The position numbers were made by a program, and so were the translations under genes. Below the pieces are notes generated by a model. That model was given only the letters and a program-made list of their open reading frames with translations. It did no database searches and had not been told where the DNA came from. A stretch of DNA of 64,000 nt from Sandaracinaceae bacterium (GTDB lineage: Bacteria; Myxococcota_A; Polyangia; Polyangiales; Sandaracinaceae), in NCBI GenBank assembly GCA_020633195.1, contig JACKEC010000016.1:124001-188000 (forward strand), in the 5' to 3' direction. This document shows positions 1 through 8,586 of this stretch, one piece after another (the first letter of the stretch is position 1; each line of letters opens with the position of its first letter).

Positions 1-512
1 TCGAGGCGGAGGCCGACGCCACCGACGCGCAGATCACCGAGGCGCTCTGCTCCGCGGCCGGCGTCGATCCCGGCTCCGCCGACTGCCCCGCGGAGGGCCC
101 GTGGCCGGGCCTGCTGGGCTTCGAGCTCGTGCTCGTCGTCCCGCGCGAGGCCGGCGGCTACGACGTGCTCCGCCGCCTCGGGACCGAGTCCCCGGGGACC
201 GAGTCCGCGAGCGAGCTCCGCGGGATCGAGCTGCGCGCCCGCGCCCCGGTCGCGTTCGCCGTCGAGGAGGAGCAGAGCGAGCAGTCGTGCGACGGCGAGG
301 GCGACGACGAGATCTGTGGCCTCTCGATGAGCGCGATGAGCCAGCGCGTGGTCCTCGAGCGGCCCGACGGAACGTTCGTGCTCGTCGACGTCGGCCTGCC
401 CCTCGACGAGGCCTTCGTGCGGGCCCAGGCCGCGCCGACCGCGACCCTCGAGGGCGACGGCGTCCGGGTCGTCGCGTGCGGCGGCAGCGGGCTCGTGCCG
501 CTCGAAGACTAG
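1..512 (+). CDS. Hypothetical protein, 3' part only
   Basis: The reading frame is already open at the window edge (first full codon at position 3) and stops with TAG at 510-512, so the N-terminus lies outside. The visible 169 residues are acidic and contain four Cys (ALCSA, ADCPA, QSCDG, DEICG, plus VACGG near the end), which suggests an exported, possibly disulfide-bonded domain. I recognise no family. Its stop overlaps the stop of the convergent metalloprotease gene on the other strand (shared CTAG at 509-512), so there is no room for a terminator between them. Coding status is supported by the codon pattern; function is unknown. Confidence 0.6.
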   Translation, partial: EAEADATDAQITEALCSAAGVDPGSADCPAEGPWPGLLGFELVLVVPREAGGYDVLRRLGTESPGTESASELRGIELRARAPVAFAVEEEQSEQSCDGEGDDEICGLSMSAMSQRVVLERPDGTFVLVDVGLPLDEAFVRAQAAPTATLEGDGVRVVACGGSGLVPLED

Positions 513-1753
513 TTCCCGTTGCTGCCGTTCCCGTTCGTGTTCCCGTTCCCGTTCTGCCCCGGGAAGGGCAGCGGGATGGGGAAGTTGCGCGGGATCGGGA
601 GACCCTGCGGGATCGGCAGCCCCTCCGGGATCCGGAGGCCGCCCGGATCACCCGGCGTCGGCATGCGCGGCGGGCGGTAGCCCGGGGTCCACTGCTGCGC
701 GGTCGAGCGCACGATCGGGATGCGGATCGCGCTCGGCGGGTGGGTCGAGAGGAACGCCATCACGAGCTCCTGGCCGCCGCGGTCCGCGACGCGCCGGAAG
801 AAGTCGAGGTTGAGCAAGGCGCCTTCCTCGCTCCAGGATCCGCCGGGCCGGTCGTGGCCGGCCTCGAGGAGGTCGACGACCCCCCACATGTCGGCCTCGA
901 CCTCGCGCGGCTGCTCGAACGGCGGGACCGTGTGCGAGAGCATCTGGGCGAGCTCGTCGCGCTGCAGCTCCGCGTCGCTCCGGCCCTGCACGCAGTTGGT
1001 GTGGCCGCGGTAGTGGTGCGCGAGCTCGTGGCCGAGGATGAACGCGACCTGCTGGTCGAAGAGGTGGATCTGGCGTGCGAGCTTGTGCGCGTCGGTGTTC
1101 CACGGCGCGGCGTGGGCGCTCGGGTCGACGCCGTGCACCGGCCGGCCGGCGCGGACCTCCTGCACGATGGCCGTCACGTAGGCCTCGTAGGTCTCCGTGT
1201 TCGCCGCCTCGTCGTACGCCTTGGTCTCGCTGATCCCGGCGACGAGCTCGAGCATCGAGGAGGTGATCATCATCACCGGGCTGCGATCGGTGCGGGTGCA
1301 GCCGGCCGCCGCGTTCGGCTCGTCGGTGACCACGACCTCGAAGGGAACGGCGTTCACCTGCGAGCGCTCGTGCTCGTCGAGCGCGGCCACGAGCGCCTGG
1401 TGCACCCGCTCGGCCTCCTGCTCCATGAACGGGCGCGTGAGGAAGCCGTTCGCGTCGAAGGAGCCGGGCGTCGGCGGCGGCAGCGACCCGCGGGCCGGCG
1501 GCTCGGGGTCGGGGCGGTTCGGGTTCGGGTTGGGCAGCGGGATCCCGAGCCCCTCGAGCCCCGGGATGGTCAGGGTGCCGTTCCCGTTGTTCGCGGTCCC
1601 GTTGTCCGGCGTGGGCTCCGGCGTCGGGCTCGGGGTCGGCGGCGGCTCGAGCGCGGGATCCGCGACCGGCGGCGGCGTCTCGTCGTCGTCTCCACCGAGC
1701 AGGTTGCACGCTCCCAACAACGCGAGCGCGAGGACCGGGGCCATTCGGCGCAT
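509..1753 (-). CDS. M48-family zinc metalloprotease lipoprotein
   Basis: This is a 414-residue putative exported peptidase. The N-terminus MRRMAPVLALALLGAC is a lipoprotein signal peptide with lipobox LGAC (Cys16), followed by an acidic and Pro-rich linker. The zinc site is visible as GHELAHHYRGH near residues 240-250, with the third ligand in REVEADMWG near residue 285, the HExxH plus ExxxD layout of M48 peptidases. The C-terminus ends in Pro-Ile and then Asn-Gly repeats, probably a disordered tail. The start ATG lies 11 nt after the frame-corrected end of the upstream Ser/Thr kinase, so the two are probably co-transcribed. Substrate unknown; a role in envelope protein quality control is inference from M48 relatives. 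Confidence 0.85.
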   Translation of the reverse strand: MRRMAPVLALALLGACNLLGGDDDETPPPVADPALEPPPTPSPTPEPTPDNGTANNGNGTLTIPGLEGLGIPLPNPNPNRPDPEPPARGSLPPPTPGSFDANGFLTRPFMEQEAERVHQALVAALDEHERSQVNAVPFEVVVTDEPNAAAGCTRTDRSPVMMITSSMLELVAGISETKAYDEAANTETYEAYVTAIVQEVRAGRPVHGVDPSAHAAPWNTDAHKLARQIHLFDQQVAFILGHELAHHYRGHTNCVQGRSDAELQRDELAQMLSHTVPPFEQPREVEADMWGVVDLLEAGHDRPGGSWSEEGALLNLDFFRRVADRGGQELVMAFLSTHPPSAIRIPIVRSTAQQWTPGYRPPRMPTPGDPGGLRIPEGLPIPQGLPIPRNFPIPLPFPGQNGNGNTNGNGSNGN

Positions 1754-1763
1754 GAGGGGAACG

Positions 1764-3474
1764 CTACCAGGGAATCTCGTCGAAGGCGGCCTGTCGATCG
1801 CCGGACGGGACCCGGTCCCCTCGGAGGGTGCGCGGGTTCACCACCGGGGCGCGTCGACGCCGGGGCGCCGGGCGCGGCGGCGGCGTCTCGGCTTGCGACG
1901 CGGCGAGCGCCTCGGCGCGATCCTCCGGCGTGGGCGGCGGCGGCGGGGGCGGCGGGCTCCGGCGTCGGGCGCACGACCGCGGGCGGCGGCGTCGGGGCGG
2001 GCGCGATCGGCTGGCGGGTGGCCGCCGAGGCGTCCGCGGCGTTGTCGTGCACGGCGTCCGGCGCGTCGCTCCGCAGCAGCCACGCCGCGCCCACGCCGCC
2101 CGCGATCGCGATGACGGTCGCGCTCAGCACCGCGAGGACGGCGAACGAGCGGCGTTTGGTCGGGATGGCCGGGATCGATCGATCGCGAGGGTAGACCGCC
2201 GTCTCGGGGACCTTCGGGACGGGCGCCGGCGCCGGGCCGAGGTCGATCTGGACCCCTTGGAGCGCCTGCGTCGGGATCGTGTCCGGCGGCTCGATCGATC
2301 CGAAGGGTGGCAGATCCTGGATCGTCGCCCCGTTCAGCAGGGGGTCGAGATCGGCGAGCGGCGGCAGGGGCGCGGCCATCGGCGCGGGGGCCGGCGGCGG
2401 CGAGCTGGCGAACGGGGAGGGCGGCAGCTCGGGCTTGGCCTGGAGCGGCAGCGGGTACTCCGGCAGCGAAGGCGAGGGGACCGCGGGGCGGGACTTGGTG
2501 CCGAACGTCTCGCGGATCTTGCGCTCCATGTCGACGAGCCGCTGCCCGCCGTAGGAGCGCACGAACGCGCCGACCTGCGCGCGCGACGGGCGCCGGTCGC
2601 CGATCGCGTAGAGCAGCGCCTGCCCGAACGCGCGCGCGGTCGCGAACCGATCGTCGGGGTCGCGCTGGAGCGCCTGCCCGATCGCGTCGGCGACGTCCTT
2701 GGGCACGTCCTTGCGGAGCTCGTCGAGCGACGGGATCTCCATCGCGACGATCTTGTGGAGGACCTCCACCGTGGACTGCGCGTCGAAGAGGCGCCGCTGG
2801 GACATCAGCTCCCACGCGCACACGCCGAGGATGAACACGTCGCAGCGGCGATCGACGGGGTAGCCGCGCGCTTGCTCGGGGCTGAGGTAGCTCAGCTTCC
2901 CCTTCATCTCGCCGTGGTGGCTCTCGGTCTGCCGCTCCATCGCCTTGGCGATGCCGAAGTCGGTGATCTTCACCTGCCCGCCCACGTCCACGAGGATGTT
3001 GTGGGGGGAGCAGTCGCGATGGATGATCCCGAGCGGCTCGCCGGTCGGGGCGCAGGCCTCGTGCGCGTCGTGCAGCCCGTTGGCGGCCTGCGCGATGATC
3101 TCCACCGCGATCTCGACGGGGATGCGGTCCTGGCGGAGCGTCAGCTCCTGCAGGAGGTTGGCCACCGACACGCCGGTGACCAGCTCCATGACGAGGAACA
3201 GGGAGTTGTCGTCGGCGCGGCCGAGGTCGAGCGTCGAGACGACGTTCGGGCTCGAGATGTTGGCGGCCATCCGGCCTTCGTCGAGGAACATGCTGACGAA
3301 GCGCTGGTCGTTCGCCAGGTCCGGCTTCATCCGCTTGAGCGCGACGAGCTTCTGGAACCCGGCCTCCCCGATCGAGCGAGCGGCGAAGACCTCCGCCATG
3401 CCTCCGACCGCGATCGGGAAGAGGGTCTCGTAGCGGCCGAGGTTCAGCCGCCCGGGAGGAGTCGAGCTCACCAT
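1764..3474 (-). CDS. Ser/Thr protein kinase, apparent frameshift near 3' end
   Basis: The catalytic domain fills residues 12-280: Gly-rich loop VGGMAEVF, VALKRM lysine, HRDCSPHN catalytic loop near residue 150 and DFGIAKA. HRDxSPxN is the form usual in myxobacterial Pkn kinases. A membrane helix (FAVLAVLSATVIAIAGG) lies near 441-465, so a Pro-rich tail would be outside. As printed, the frame runs on to 1570 (634 aa) and overlaps the next gene by 184 nt with an Arg-rich, non-protein-like tail. Removing one C from the GCC/C-rich stretch at about 1935-1955 switches to a frame reading PTPEDRAEALAASQAE and ending FDEIPW with TAG at 1764-1766 (569 aa), which removes the overlap. I take that as the intended end. 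A sequencing error, a mutation or programmed slippage could each explain it. Confidence 0.85.
1930..1960 (-). other. Probable 1-nt frameshift site in kinase gene
   Basis: On the minus strand the run of GCC and C repeats (GCCGCCCCCGCCGCC) separates two reading frames that both look like protein. Upstream is the kinase frame with RPTPEP; downstream is a frame one nucleotide off, with PPPTPEDRAEAL and a normal stop. The low-complexity C-rich tract is the likely indel site. Confidence 0.65.
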
Positions 3475-3517
3475 GCGAGGCTAACCGGGATCAGGGACGA
3501 TTTCATGTTCCGGGGGG

Positions 3518-3772
3518 TCAGCCTGCGTCGGTGCCCGCGTCCGAGCCGGCGTCGGTGCCGGCGTCGGATCCCGCGTCCGTGCCCGCGTCCGAGCCCGCGT
3601 CGGACCCCGCGTCGGTGCCCGCGTCGGGGGTGGGGCCGGGGCCCGCGTCGGTTCCGTCGCCGGCGTCGCTGCAGTCCGGGTGAGGCGGGGTCTCCGCGCA
3701 CAGATCGAACTCGTGGCGGATGCAGCCGCCGAGCGAGGTGGTGAGGAGGGCGGCGAGGAGCAGGCGTCGCAT
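3518..3772 (-). CDS. Small DAG-repeat lipoprotein
   Basis: This 84-residue protein starts MRRLLLAALLTTSLGGC, a lipoprotein signal with lipobox SLGGC (Cys17). A short middle with two more Cys (DLCAETPPHPDC) is followed by a tail made almost wholly of TDAG and SDAG tetrapeptides up to the last residue. Such tails usually link a lipid anchor to a folded domain, but here nothing follows, so this is a stub or a pure spacer. Its ATG overlaps the TGA of the upstream gene (ATGA at 3769-3772), which implies coupled translation with that membrane protein. Function unknown. Confidence 0.75.
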   Translation of the reverse strand: MRRLLLAALLTTSLGGCIRHEFDLCAETPPHPDCSDAGDGTDAGPGPTPDAGTDAGSDAGSDAGTDAGSDAGTDAGSDAGTDAG

Positions 3773-4629
3773 CAGAACCTGGCCCCGACGCCCTGCGGCC
3801 CGAGCACCATGTTGATCTGGCCTTGCGAGCTCGGCGTCCCGCCGATGATGAGCCACACGAGCGCGCCGACGAGGGACAGCCCGCCGAGGGCCGCCATGAC
3901 GACGCCGAGGCCGTAGTTGGGCTCGGTCCCGCGCAGGCAGACGCCCGAGCCGCCGTAGGCGTCGCACTGCACGTCGAGCATCGCGTAGACGCTCGCGCCG
4001 ATGAGGCCGAGCCCCACCACGCCGAGGACGCTGGGCAGGATCCACTCCTCGAGGCTGCGCTCGGCGTGGAGCGGGTCGTCGGTCCGGGGCTCGGTGTCCC
4101 CCTGCGTCGTGCTCTGCCCGTCCTCCGTCACGGCCGGGAGCTCGGGCGTCTCCACGTTCTGCTCCGGCCGCGTCGTGCCCTCGATGATCAGCGCGCGCCC
4201 GCGCGCCGCCTGAGCCGCGGTCACGGCCTCGCGAGCCGCCACGGTCAGCGTCCTGTCGCCGAGCTCCTCGGTCGCGGTGTGCGAACGATCGGGCCCGACG
4301 ATCAGGCTGACGGTGATCGAGCTGGGCTGGCCATCGGTCATCCAGGTGGCGACCGCGGCGACCATCGAGACCTCGAGCTCGCGCCCGATCGTCCACGCGC
4401 AGGCGCTCCGCTGACAGGCGGCGAGCCTCGACGGGGGCATTCGCAGCCCGAGGTCGGCGTCGGGCAGGACCTCGAGGCCGTCCTCCTGGAGCGCCGCGGC
4501 CGTGGCCTCGCGGGCCTCGCGGGCGGTCGCCGCGGGGGCGTCACCGCCGAGGCTCAGGACGACGACGTCCTGCGCGGCCGCGCCGAGCGGCGCGAACAGG
4601 ATCACCAGGGCCAGGAGCAAGGATCGCAT
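3772..4629 (-). CDS. Exported protein with two C-terminal membrane helices
   Basis: It encodes 285 residues. The start is placed at MRSLLLALVILFAPLGAAAQD, a clear signal peptide cleaved after AAAQ; longer in-frame starts run into the divergent dehydrogenase gene. The mature part (roughly 20-180) holds a region with Cys (LAACQRSACAW) like a small periplasmic sensor or TolB-N-like domain. Two hydrophobic helices follow near 200-220 (ILPSVLGVVGLGLIGASVY) and 245-270 (GVVMAALGGLSLVGALVWLI). Myxobacteria have many such genes beside kinases. It is translationally coupled to the DAG lipoprotein. Specific function unknown. Confidence 0.75.
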   Translation of the reverse strand: MRSLLLALVILFAPLGAAAQDVVVLSLGGDAPAATAREAREATAAALQEDGLEVLPDADLGLRMPPSRLAACQRSACAWTIGRELEVSMVAAVATWMTDGQPSSITVSLIVGPDRSHTATEELGDRTLTVAAREAVTAAQAARGRALIIEGTTRPEQNVETPELPAVTEDGQSTTQGDTEPRTDDPLHAERSLEEWILPSVLGVVGLGLIGASVYAMLDVQCDAYGGSGVCLRGTEPNYGLGVVMAALGGLSLVGALVWLIIGGTPSSQGQINMVLGPQGVGARF

Positions 4630-4696
4630 CGGCCGCGGACCGTAACGCCAAACCCGCCCCTTGTCCGCTCGGCGCGCAGAGGCCAACGTTCGCCCC

Positions 4697-5857
4697 ATGT
4701 CCGACCCCCTCACCTCCGACCACCTCTTCAACCCCACCGACGAGCACAAGATGCTCCGCCAGACGGTCGCCGACTTCGCGCTGCGCGAGGTCGAGCCGCA
4801 GGCCGCCGAGCACGACGCGAAGGGCGAGCTCAACGTGCCGCTCTTCCGCAAGCTCGGGGAGCTGGGCCTGCTGGGCATCACCGTGCCCGAGGCCGACGGC
4901 GGCGCCGGGATGGACACCACCGCCGCGGTCATCGTCCACGAGGAGCTGAGCAAGCACGACCCGGGCTTCTGCCTCGCGTACCTCGCTCACTCGATGCTCT
5001 TCGTGAACAACTTCTATCACTGCGGGAACGCGGAGCAGAAGGGGCGCTACCTCGCCAAGACGATCAGCGGCGAGTGGGTCGCGGGCATGGGCATGACCGA
5101 GCCCGGCGCGGGCACCGACGTGCTCGGGATGAGCACCACCGCGGTGCGCGACGGCGACGACTGGGTCCTGAACGGGACCAAGACCTACATCACCAACGGC
5201 TGCGAGGGCTTCTGCTTCCTCGTGTACGCCAAGGTCGACGGCAAGATCACCGCGTTCCTCGTCGACCGCGAGTGCCCTGGCTTCTCGACCTCGAACCACA
5301 TCGACAAGCTCGGGATGCGCGGCTCGACCATGGCCGAGCTGGTCTTCGACGGCTGCCGGGTCCCTTCGAAGAACCTCGTCGGCGAGATCGGCGGCGGGGT
5401 GGTGCACATGATGCGCAACCTCGAGATCGAGCGGCTGACGCTGGCCGCGATGAGCTGCGGCATCGCGTCGCGCTGCGTCGACATCATGGTGCGCTACGGC
5501 CAGGAGCGGAGAGCCTTCGGCGAGCCGATCAATCGGTTCGGACAGATCCAGCGGTACATCGGAGACGGCTACGCGATGACAGAAGCGGCGCGCTGCCTCA
5601 CCTACAACGTCGCGCGCGACGTGCGCGCGGACAGCAGGGCGCGGATCGGCTCGGACGCCGCGAAGCTCTTCGCCGCCCCCGTCGGCAAGACCGTCGCGGA
5701 CTGGGCGATGCAGGTCATGGGTGGTGCGGGCTACTGCCGCGAGTACCCCGTCGAGCGCCTGTGGCGTGACGCGAAGCTCCTCGAGATCGGGGGAGGGACG
5801 CTCGAGGCGCACCAGAAGAATCTGACGAAGGACCTGACGAAGCACGTCGTCGGCTGA
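4697..5857 (+). CDS. Acyl-CoA dehydrogenase
   Basis: This 386-residue cytoplasmic FAD flavoenzyme oxidises an acyl-CoA to the 2-enoyl-CoA. Family signatures include GMGMTEPGAGTD in the middle domain, TKTYITNG, and GGAGYCREYPVERLWRDAK near the C-terminus, with length typical of the family. The loop that carries the catalytic Glu in medium-chain enzymes (xEGT) reads IGGGT here, while helix G has NLEIERLTLAA, as in isovaleryl-CoA dehydrogenase, whose base sits in that helix. A branched or short-chain substrate is therefore more likely, by inference. The start at MSDPLTSDH (4697) is chosen because it fits family length; an upstream in-frame ATG would add 12 unlikely residues. Transcribed divergently from the 4629 gene, with 67 nt between. 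Confidence 0.93.
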   Translation: MSDPLTSDHLFNPTDEHKMLRQTVADFALREVEPQAAEHDAKGELNVPLFRKLGELGLLGITVPEADGGAGMDTTAAVIVHEELSKHDPGFCLAYLAHSMLFVNNFYHCGNAEQKGRYLAKTISGEWVAGMGMTEPGAGTDVLGMSTTAVRDGDDWVLNGTKTYITNGCEGFCFLVYAKVDGKITAFLVDRECPGFSTSNHIDKLGMRGSTMAELVFDGCRVPSKNLVGEIGGGVVHMMRNLEIERLTLAAMSCGIASRCVDIMVRYGQERRAFGEPINRFGQIQRYIGDGYAMTEAARCLTYNVARDVRADSRARIGSDAAKLFAAPVGKTVADWAMQVMGGAGYCREYPVERLWRDAKLLEIGGGTLEAHQKNLTKDLTKHVVG

Positions 5858-5878
5858 GCCGCGTCGTCGGAGGCGCGG

Positions 5879-5996
<118 letters not shown>

Positions 5997-6569
5997 CGGG
6001 GAGGGTCCGCGCGAGGAGCACGGCGCTGGCGGCACGTGGGGCGCGCGGTCGAAAGCGGTCCTCGAAGAGGCACGCGAAGGGCAAGCGAGCGGCCCGAGTG
6101 CGACGCCTGGTGACCCCAGGTCTTCAGCGCATTGCGGATGGCGAGGCGCAAGGGCTGACGGCAGCCTGCTCCGTTGGCATGTGGCCGCGGGTCCGAGCCC
6201 GTCTTGCGGAGCACGGTTCAACGCCTCGATCGCGCAGACGCCTACGGAACCGCGACGGCGCTCGAGCTCGGGGGGGTACTGGGCACCGGGGGGATGACCT
6301 CGGCCCAGCACCGTCCCTCAAACCTTGCGCGACCCGCGCAGCAGACGGCGCGATGAACTCCGAGACCGTCGCTCAGGGCGCAGCGCGGGCTCCGTCGCGG
6401 TTGCGGCGATTGTCAGCGCGCGCGGGTCGCGGCAAACCGACTGCTGCGATCGTCCGTCGCGCAGCCTGCGCGCATGCGCAGATGCGAGGTCAACACCGCT
6501 GAGCGGCTCGCCGAGGACGCGGGAAGGCCGCCACGAACCGGGAGCCTCGAACTCAGAGGGCGCAGCGGT
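5997..6569. other. Gene-less stretch of decayed sequence
   Basis: About 570 nt with no reading frame that looks like a protein on either strand. Composition is less regular than in flanking genes (for example TCAAACCTTGCGCGACCC), as expected for degenerate accessory DNA. It lies downstream of the broken transposase gene and probably includes its lost 3' end, but I could not match it motif by motif. Confidence 0.5.
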
Positions 6570-7304
6570 CGTCGGCGCAGGCACGACGGATGTCTTCGCG
6601 CGCGGCGCGGCGAGCTCCTCGAGGATGGCGAGCCAGAACTTGGCGCCCTCGGTCTGGGAGGCCCTCGCGGGAGCACCTGGTCGCCCCTCCATCGATCCGA
6701 AGCGTCGAGGCGTGATGCGGCGTGACCTTCACCGCCGACGAGCGCTGCGTCGCGGATCTTCACCACTAGCGCGTCGAGGTAGACGACCGGGTACAGCCGC
6801 TCGAGGGCACGGGATTGCCACGCCTTCAGCTCGTCGATCACCGCGTCCGTCGCGCGGCTGATCAGGTCGGGCTCACGTCGACGCCGTAGACCTCGGCCAA
6901 GTGCGCGCGTCGATCTCCCGCGAGCATCACGCGCGCGGAACGTCGCACGCGCAGGCGTCAGAACCGGCGTCGATCGCGGCGGCGGAGCAGAGCGACGATG
7001 ATCTGCGAGCTCGAAGCGCGGCCGTCGCGGAGGCAGGGAACGATGCGCGCGCGCGATGGGTCGCCTGAGGGTCCGGACCGTCCGTCCGCCGGAGCCGTTG
7101 CCGATTCCTGGCTCGGCCGGCGCTCCCGACAGGCTCGTAGCCGACGGTGGTGGCTGAGCTCCGAGCATCGCGCGGCTCACCAGCGCGGTCGTCAGCTGCT
7201 TCAGCAGGCCATCCGCGCCGATGAGGTCCTCGGGCGACTGGTAGTCCCCCAGCAGCTCGTCCAGGAGCTCAGGCCTGATCCGCGGGCGCTCCTTCGGCGG
7301 CTTG
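6570..7304 (-). pseudogene. IS256-family (mutator-type) transposase remnant
   Basis: Fragments of an IS256-type transposase lie in order along the minus strand but in different frames. The N-terminal part (about 7304-7150) reads RPELLDELLGDYQSPEDL, GADGLLKQLTTALVSRAM. Then come a scrambled stretch and HLAEVYGVDVSP (about 6915-6880). A frame change with an in-frame TGA leads to PDLISRATDAVIDELKAWQ and YPVVYLDALVVKIRD, which contains the first catalytic Asp, at about 6880-6750. A third frame holds TEGAKFWLAILEEL (about 6655-6610). The conserved second Asp block and the C-terminal Glu are not found. No terminal inverted repeats were identified. This is a dead element. Confidence 0.8.
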
Positions 7305-7309
7305 GGCGA

Positions 7310-7414
7310 GATCGAGCGAGAGCACGGGCACGAGTCGAGCGCGAGTCATCCGGAGCACCAGCACGAGCGGGACCAGCGCGAGCGGGGGCACGAACACGAG
7401 TACGAGCACGGCGA
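7310..7414. repeat. Degenerate GAGCAC hexamer tract 2
   Basis: Imperfect copies (GAGCACGGGCACGAG, GAGCACCAGCACGAGCGG, ACGAACACGAGTACGAGCACG) lead directly into copy A of the hairpin repeat. The arrangement matches tract 3, which leads into copy B. Confidence 0.65.
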
Positions 7415-7790
7415 GCCGGCCAGGTTCGCCCATCGCGCCCGCACCCCACCGCTCGAGTCGCATGGAGGCCGTGGTCCGCGCGAAGCGCGGCCCGGCCGAC
7501 CGGCGCGCTCCGCGCGCCGACGGCGCGAAGCGCCGCCCCTCCGTCGTAGGCGCGAAGCGCCGGAGACGGAGGCCGAGGGGGTGAGACGGCACCGTAGGTG
7601 CCGGCGAGGGGGACCGGGGTCCCCCTGGGGGACAGAAGTCCCACGGCCCCGCACGTGGCCAGCGTCCTCACCGTCTCAAAGCACCGGGGGCGAAGCCCCC
7701 GCCTCGCGCGCGAAGCGCGCGAGAAACGACAGCTCGCGGAGTCCGAGACCGTCATTCTTCACAACGCGAGAGCTCGCTCCGTCCCCATGG
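7415..7790. repeat. Multi-hairpin dispersed repeat, copy A
   Basis: This element contains at least eight short perfect inverted repeats in a row. They include CCGCGC-GAA-GCGCGG (7476-7490), a 7-bp stem at 7501-7519, CGGCGC-GAA-GCGCCG (7521-7535), GGCGC-GAA-GCGCC (7549-7561), CGGCACC-GTA-GGTGCCG (7587-7603), GGGGGACC-GG-GGTCCCCC (7608-7625), GGGGGC-GAA-GCCCCC (7686-7700) and an 8-bp stem with GAA loop (7704-7722). It ends in GCTCCGTCCCCATGG. Copy B at 8581-9045 has the same order of hairpins. No open frame in it looks like a protein. Confidence 0.85.
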
Positions 7791-7910
7791 TGTGCGCCAA
7801 GGAGTCCGGCGCCGCCTCGTCGTCCGTCTGCTCGGCCTCCCGACCCGCGCAGAAAAGACAACACGATGAACTCCGTCCCCATTTCTCCCTGGTGGTAGGG
7901 GGGCGGGCTC

Positions 7911-8079
7911 GTTCGCGGGTCTTTGGATGATAGCGGCGTGCTCGCGGTGTCGAGGCCCCGTCCTCGCGGTGCTCGCCGTGCTCGGTCGCGCTTCGCGCGC
8001 CCTGCGCGCGGCTGCGCGCCGCTCCGGGGGGGGCCTCGACACCGCTGCGCGCGCCGCTGGTGGGGGAAGACCCGCGAAC
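7911..8079 (+). other. Nested foldback upstream of the four-helix-bundle gene
   Basis: Two perfect nested inverted repeats enclose this segment. The outer arms are GTTCGCGGGTCTT (7911-7923) and its complement at 8067-8079. The inner arms are GCGGTGTCGAGGCCCC (7944-7959) and its complement at 8030-8045. Short GC hairpins lie inside (around 7985-8022). It ends 31 nt before the start codon at 8111, so a transcript would carry a long structured leader. It could be an RNA processing or control element, or a DNA cruciform. Confidence 0.7.
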
Positions 8080-8110
8080 GAACGCGGGGCCTCACTCAAA
8101 GGAGACTCTC

Positions 8111-8449
8111 ATGAAGAACCACTTCACCTTCCGGCTCTACGGCGTGTCGCTGCGCGCGGCGAAGCTCGTGACGGCGCGCATCACGTTGATCGCGAGGCAC
8201 GACTCGGACCTCGGTCGCCAGGCCCGGCGTGCGCTGAGCAGCATGCACCTCAACATCGCGGAGTCGATCGACGCGCAGGGCGGCATCCGGAGGCAGCGGA
8301 TGCGGACGGCGCTCGGGTCGACGAACGAGGTCATCGCCTGCCTCGACCTGGGCGACGCGCTCGGCTACGCGGCGCTCGACGAGGAGGCGGTCGACGCGCT
8401 CGGGCACGTGCGGGCGACGTTGCTGAAGCTGGTGATGGCGAAGCGCTGA
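8111..8449 (+). CDS. Four-helix-bundle protein, 23S rRNA intervening-sequence (S23) family
   Basis: This 112-residue helical cytoplasmic protein has the pattern of the S23/IVP family (Pfam PF05635), as in ARHDSDLGRQARRALSS followed by MHLNIAES and later RMRTALGSTNEVIACLD. Members are encoded inside 23S rRNA intervening sequences or stand alone, form oligomeric bundles and resemble the Avd accessory protein of diversity-generating retroelements. Biochemical roles are mostly unknown. The start at ATG 8111 is fixed by AAAGGAG at 8098-8104; a longer in-frame ATG at 8060 lies inside the upstream foldback. It is the only intact gene in the 5.9-9.0 kb island, sits between two copies of the hairpin repeat, and has no reverse transcriptase nearby. 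Confidence 0.82.
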   Translation: MKNHFTFRLYGVSLRAAKLVTARITLIARHDSDLGRQARRALSSMHLNIAESIDAQGGIRRQRMRTALGSTNEVIACLDLGDALGYAALDEEAVDALGHVRATLLKLVMAKR

Positions 8450-8502
8450 AGAGGGGAGCCCGGAGCCTCGGAGCCGGTGGCGGTTCCGAGGCTTCGGGGC
8501 TC

Positions 8503-8586
8503 GAGTGAGAGCACGGGCAGGAGCGAGAGCGCGAGCCCGAGCACGAGCACGAGCACGAGCACGAGCGGGAGCACGAGGACGAGCAC
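8503..8586. repeat. GAGCAC hexamer repeat tract 3
   Basis: Copies of GAGCAC and close variants (GAGCGC, GAGCGG) run from shortly after the four-helix-bundle gene into copy B of the hairpin repeat. Same unit as at 5879-5996. Confidence 0.8.

Noticed and set aside
1570..1763. Extended C-terminus of the Ser/Thr kinase as a real overlapping coding region
   Set aside because: The extension is the out-of-frame image of the metalloprotease gene start, and a better ending exists in the adjacent frame at 1764.
101..2194. Very long plus-strand open frame opposite the metalloprotease and kinase
   Set aside because: Arg/Asp/Val-rich translation with no motifs; a shadow caused by high GC at codon third positions. 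The minus-strand genes explain the region.
6570..7304. Functional insertion sequence
   Set aside because: The transposase is split over three frames, lacks the later catalytic residues, and no terminal inverted repeats were found.
7440..7470. tRNA-like T-loop (GCTCGAGTCGCA)
   Set aside because: No acceptor, D or anticodon stems fit around it; it is part of the repeated hairpin element.
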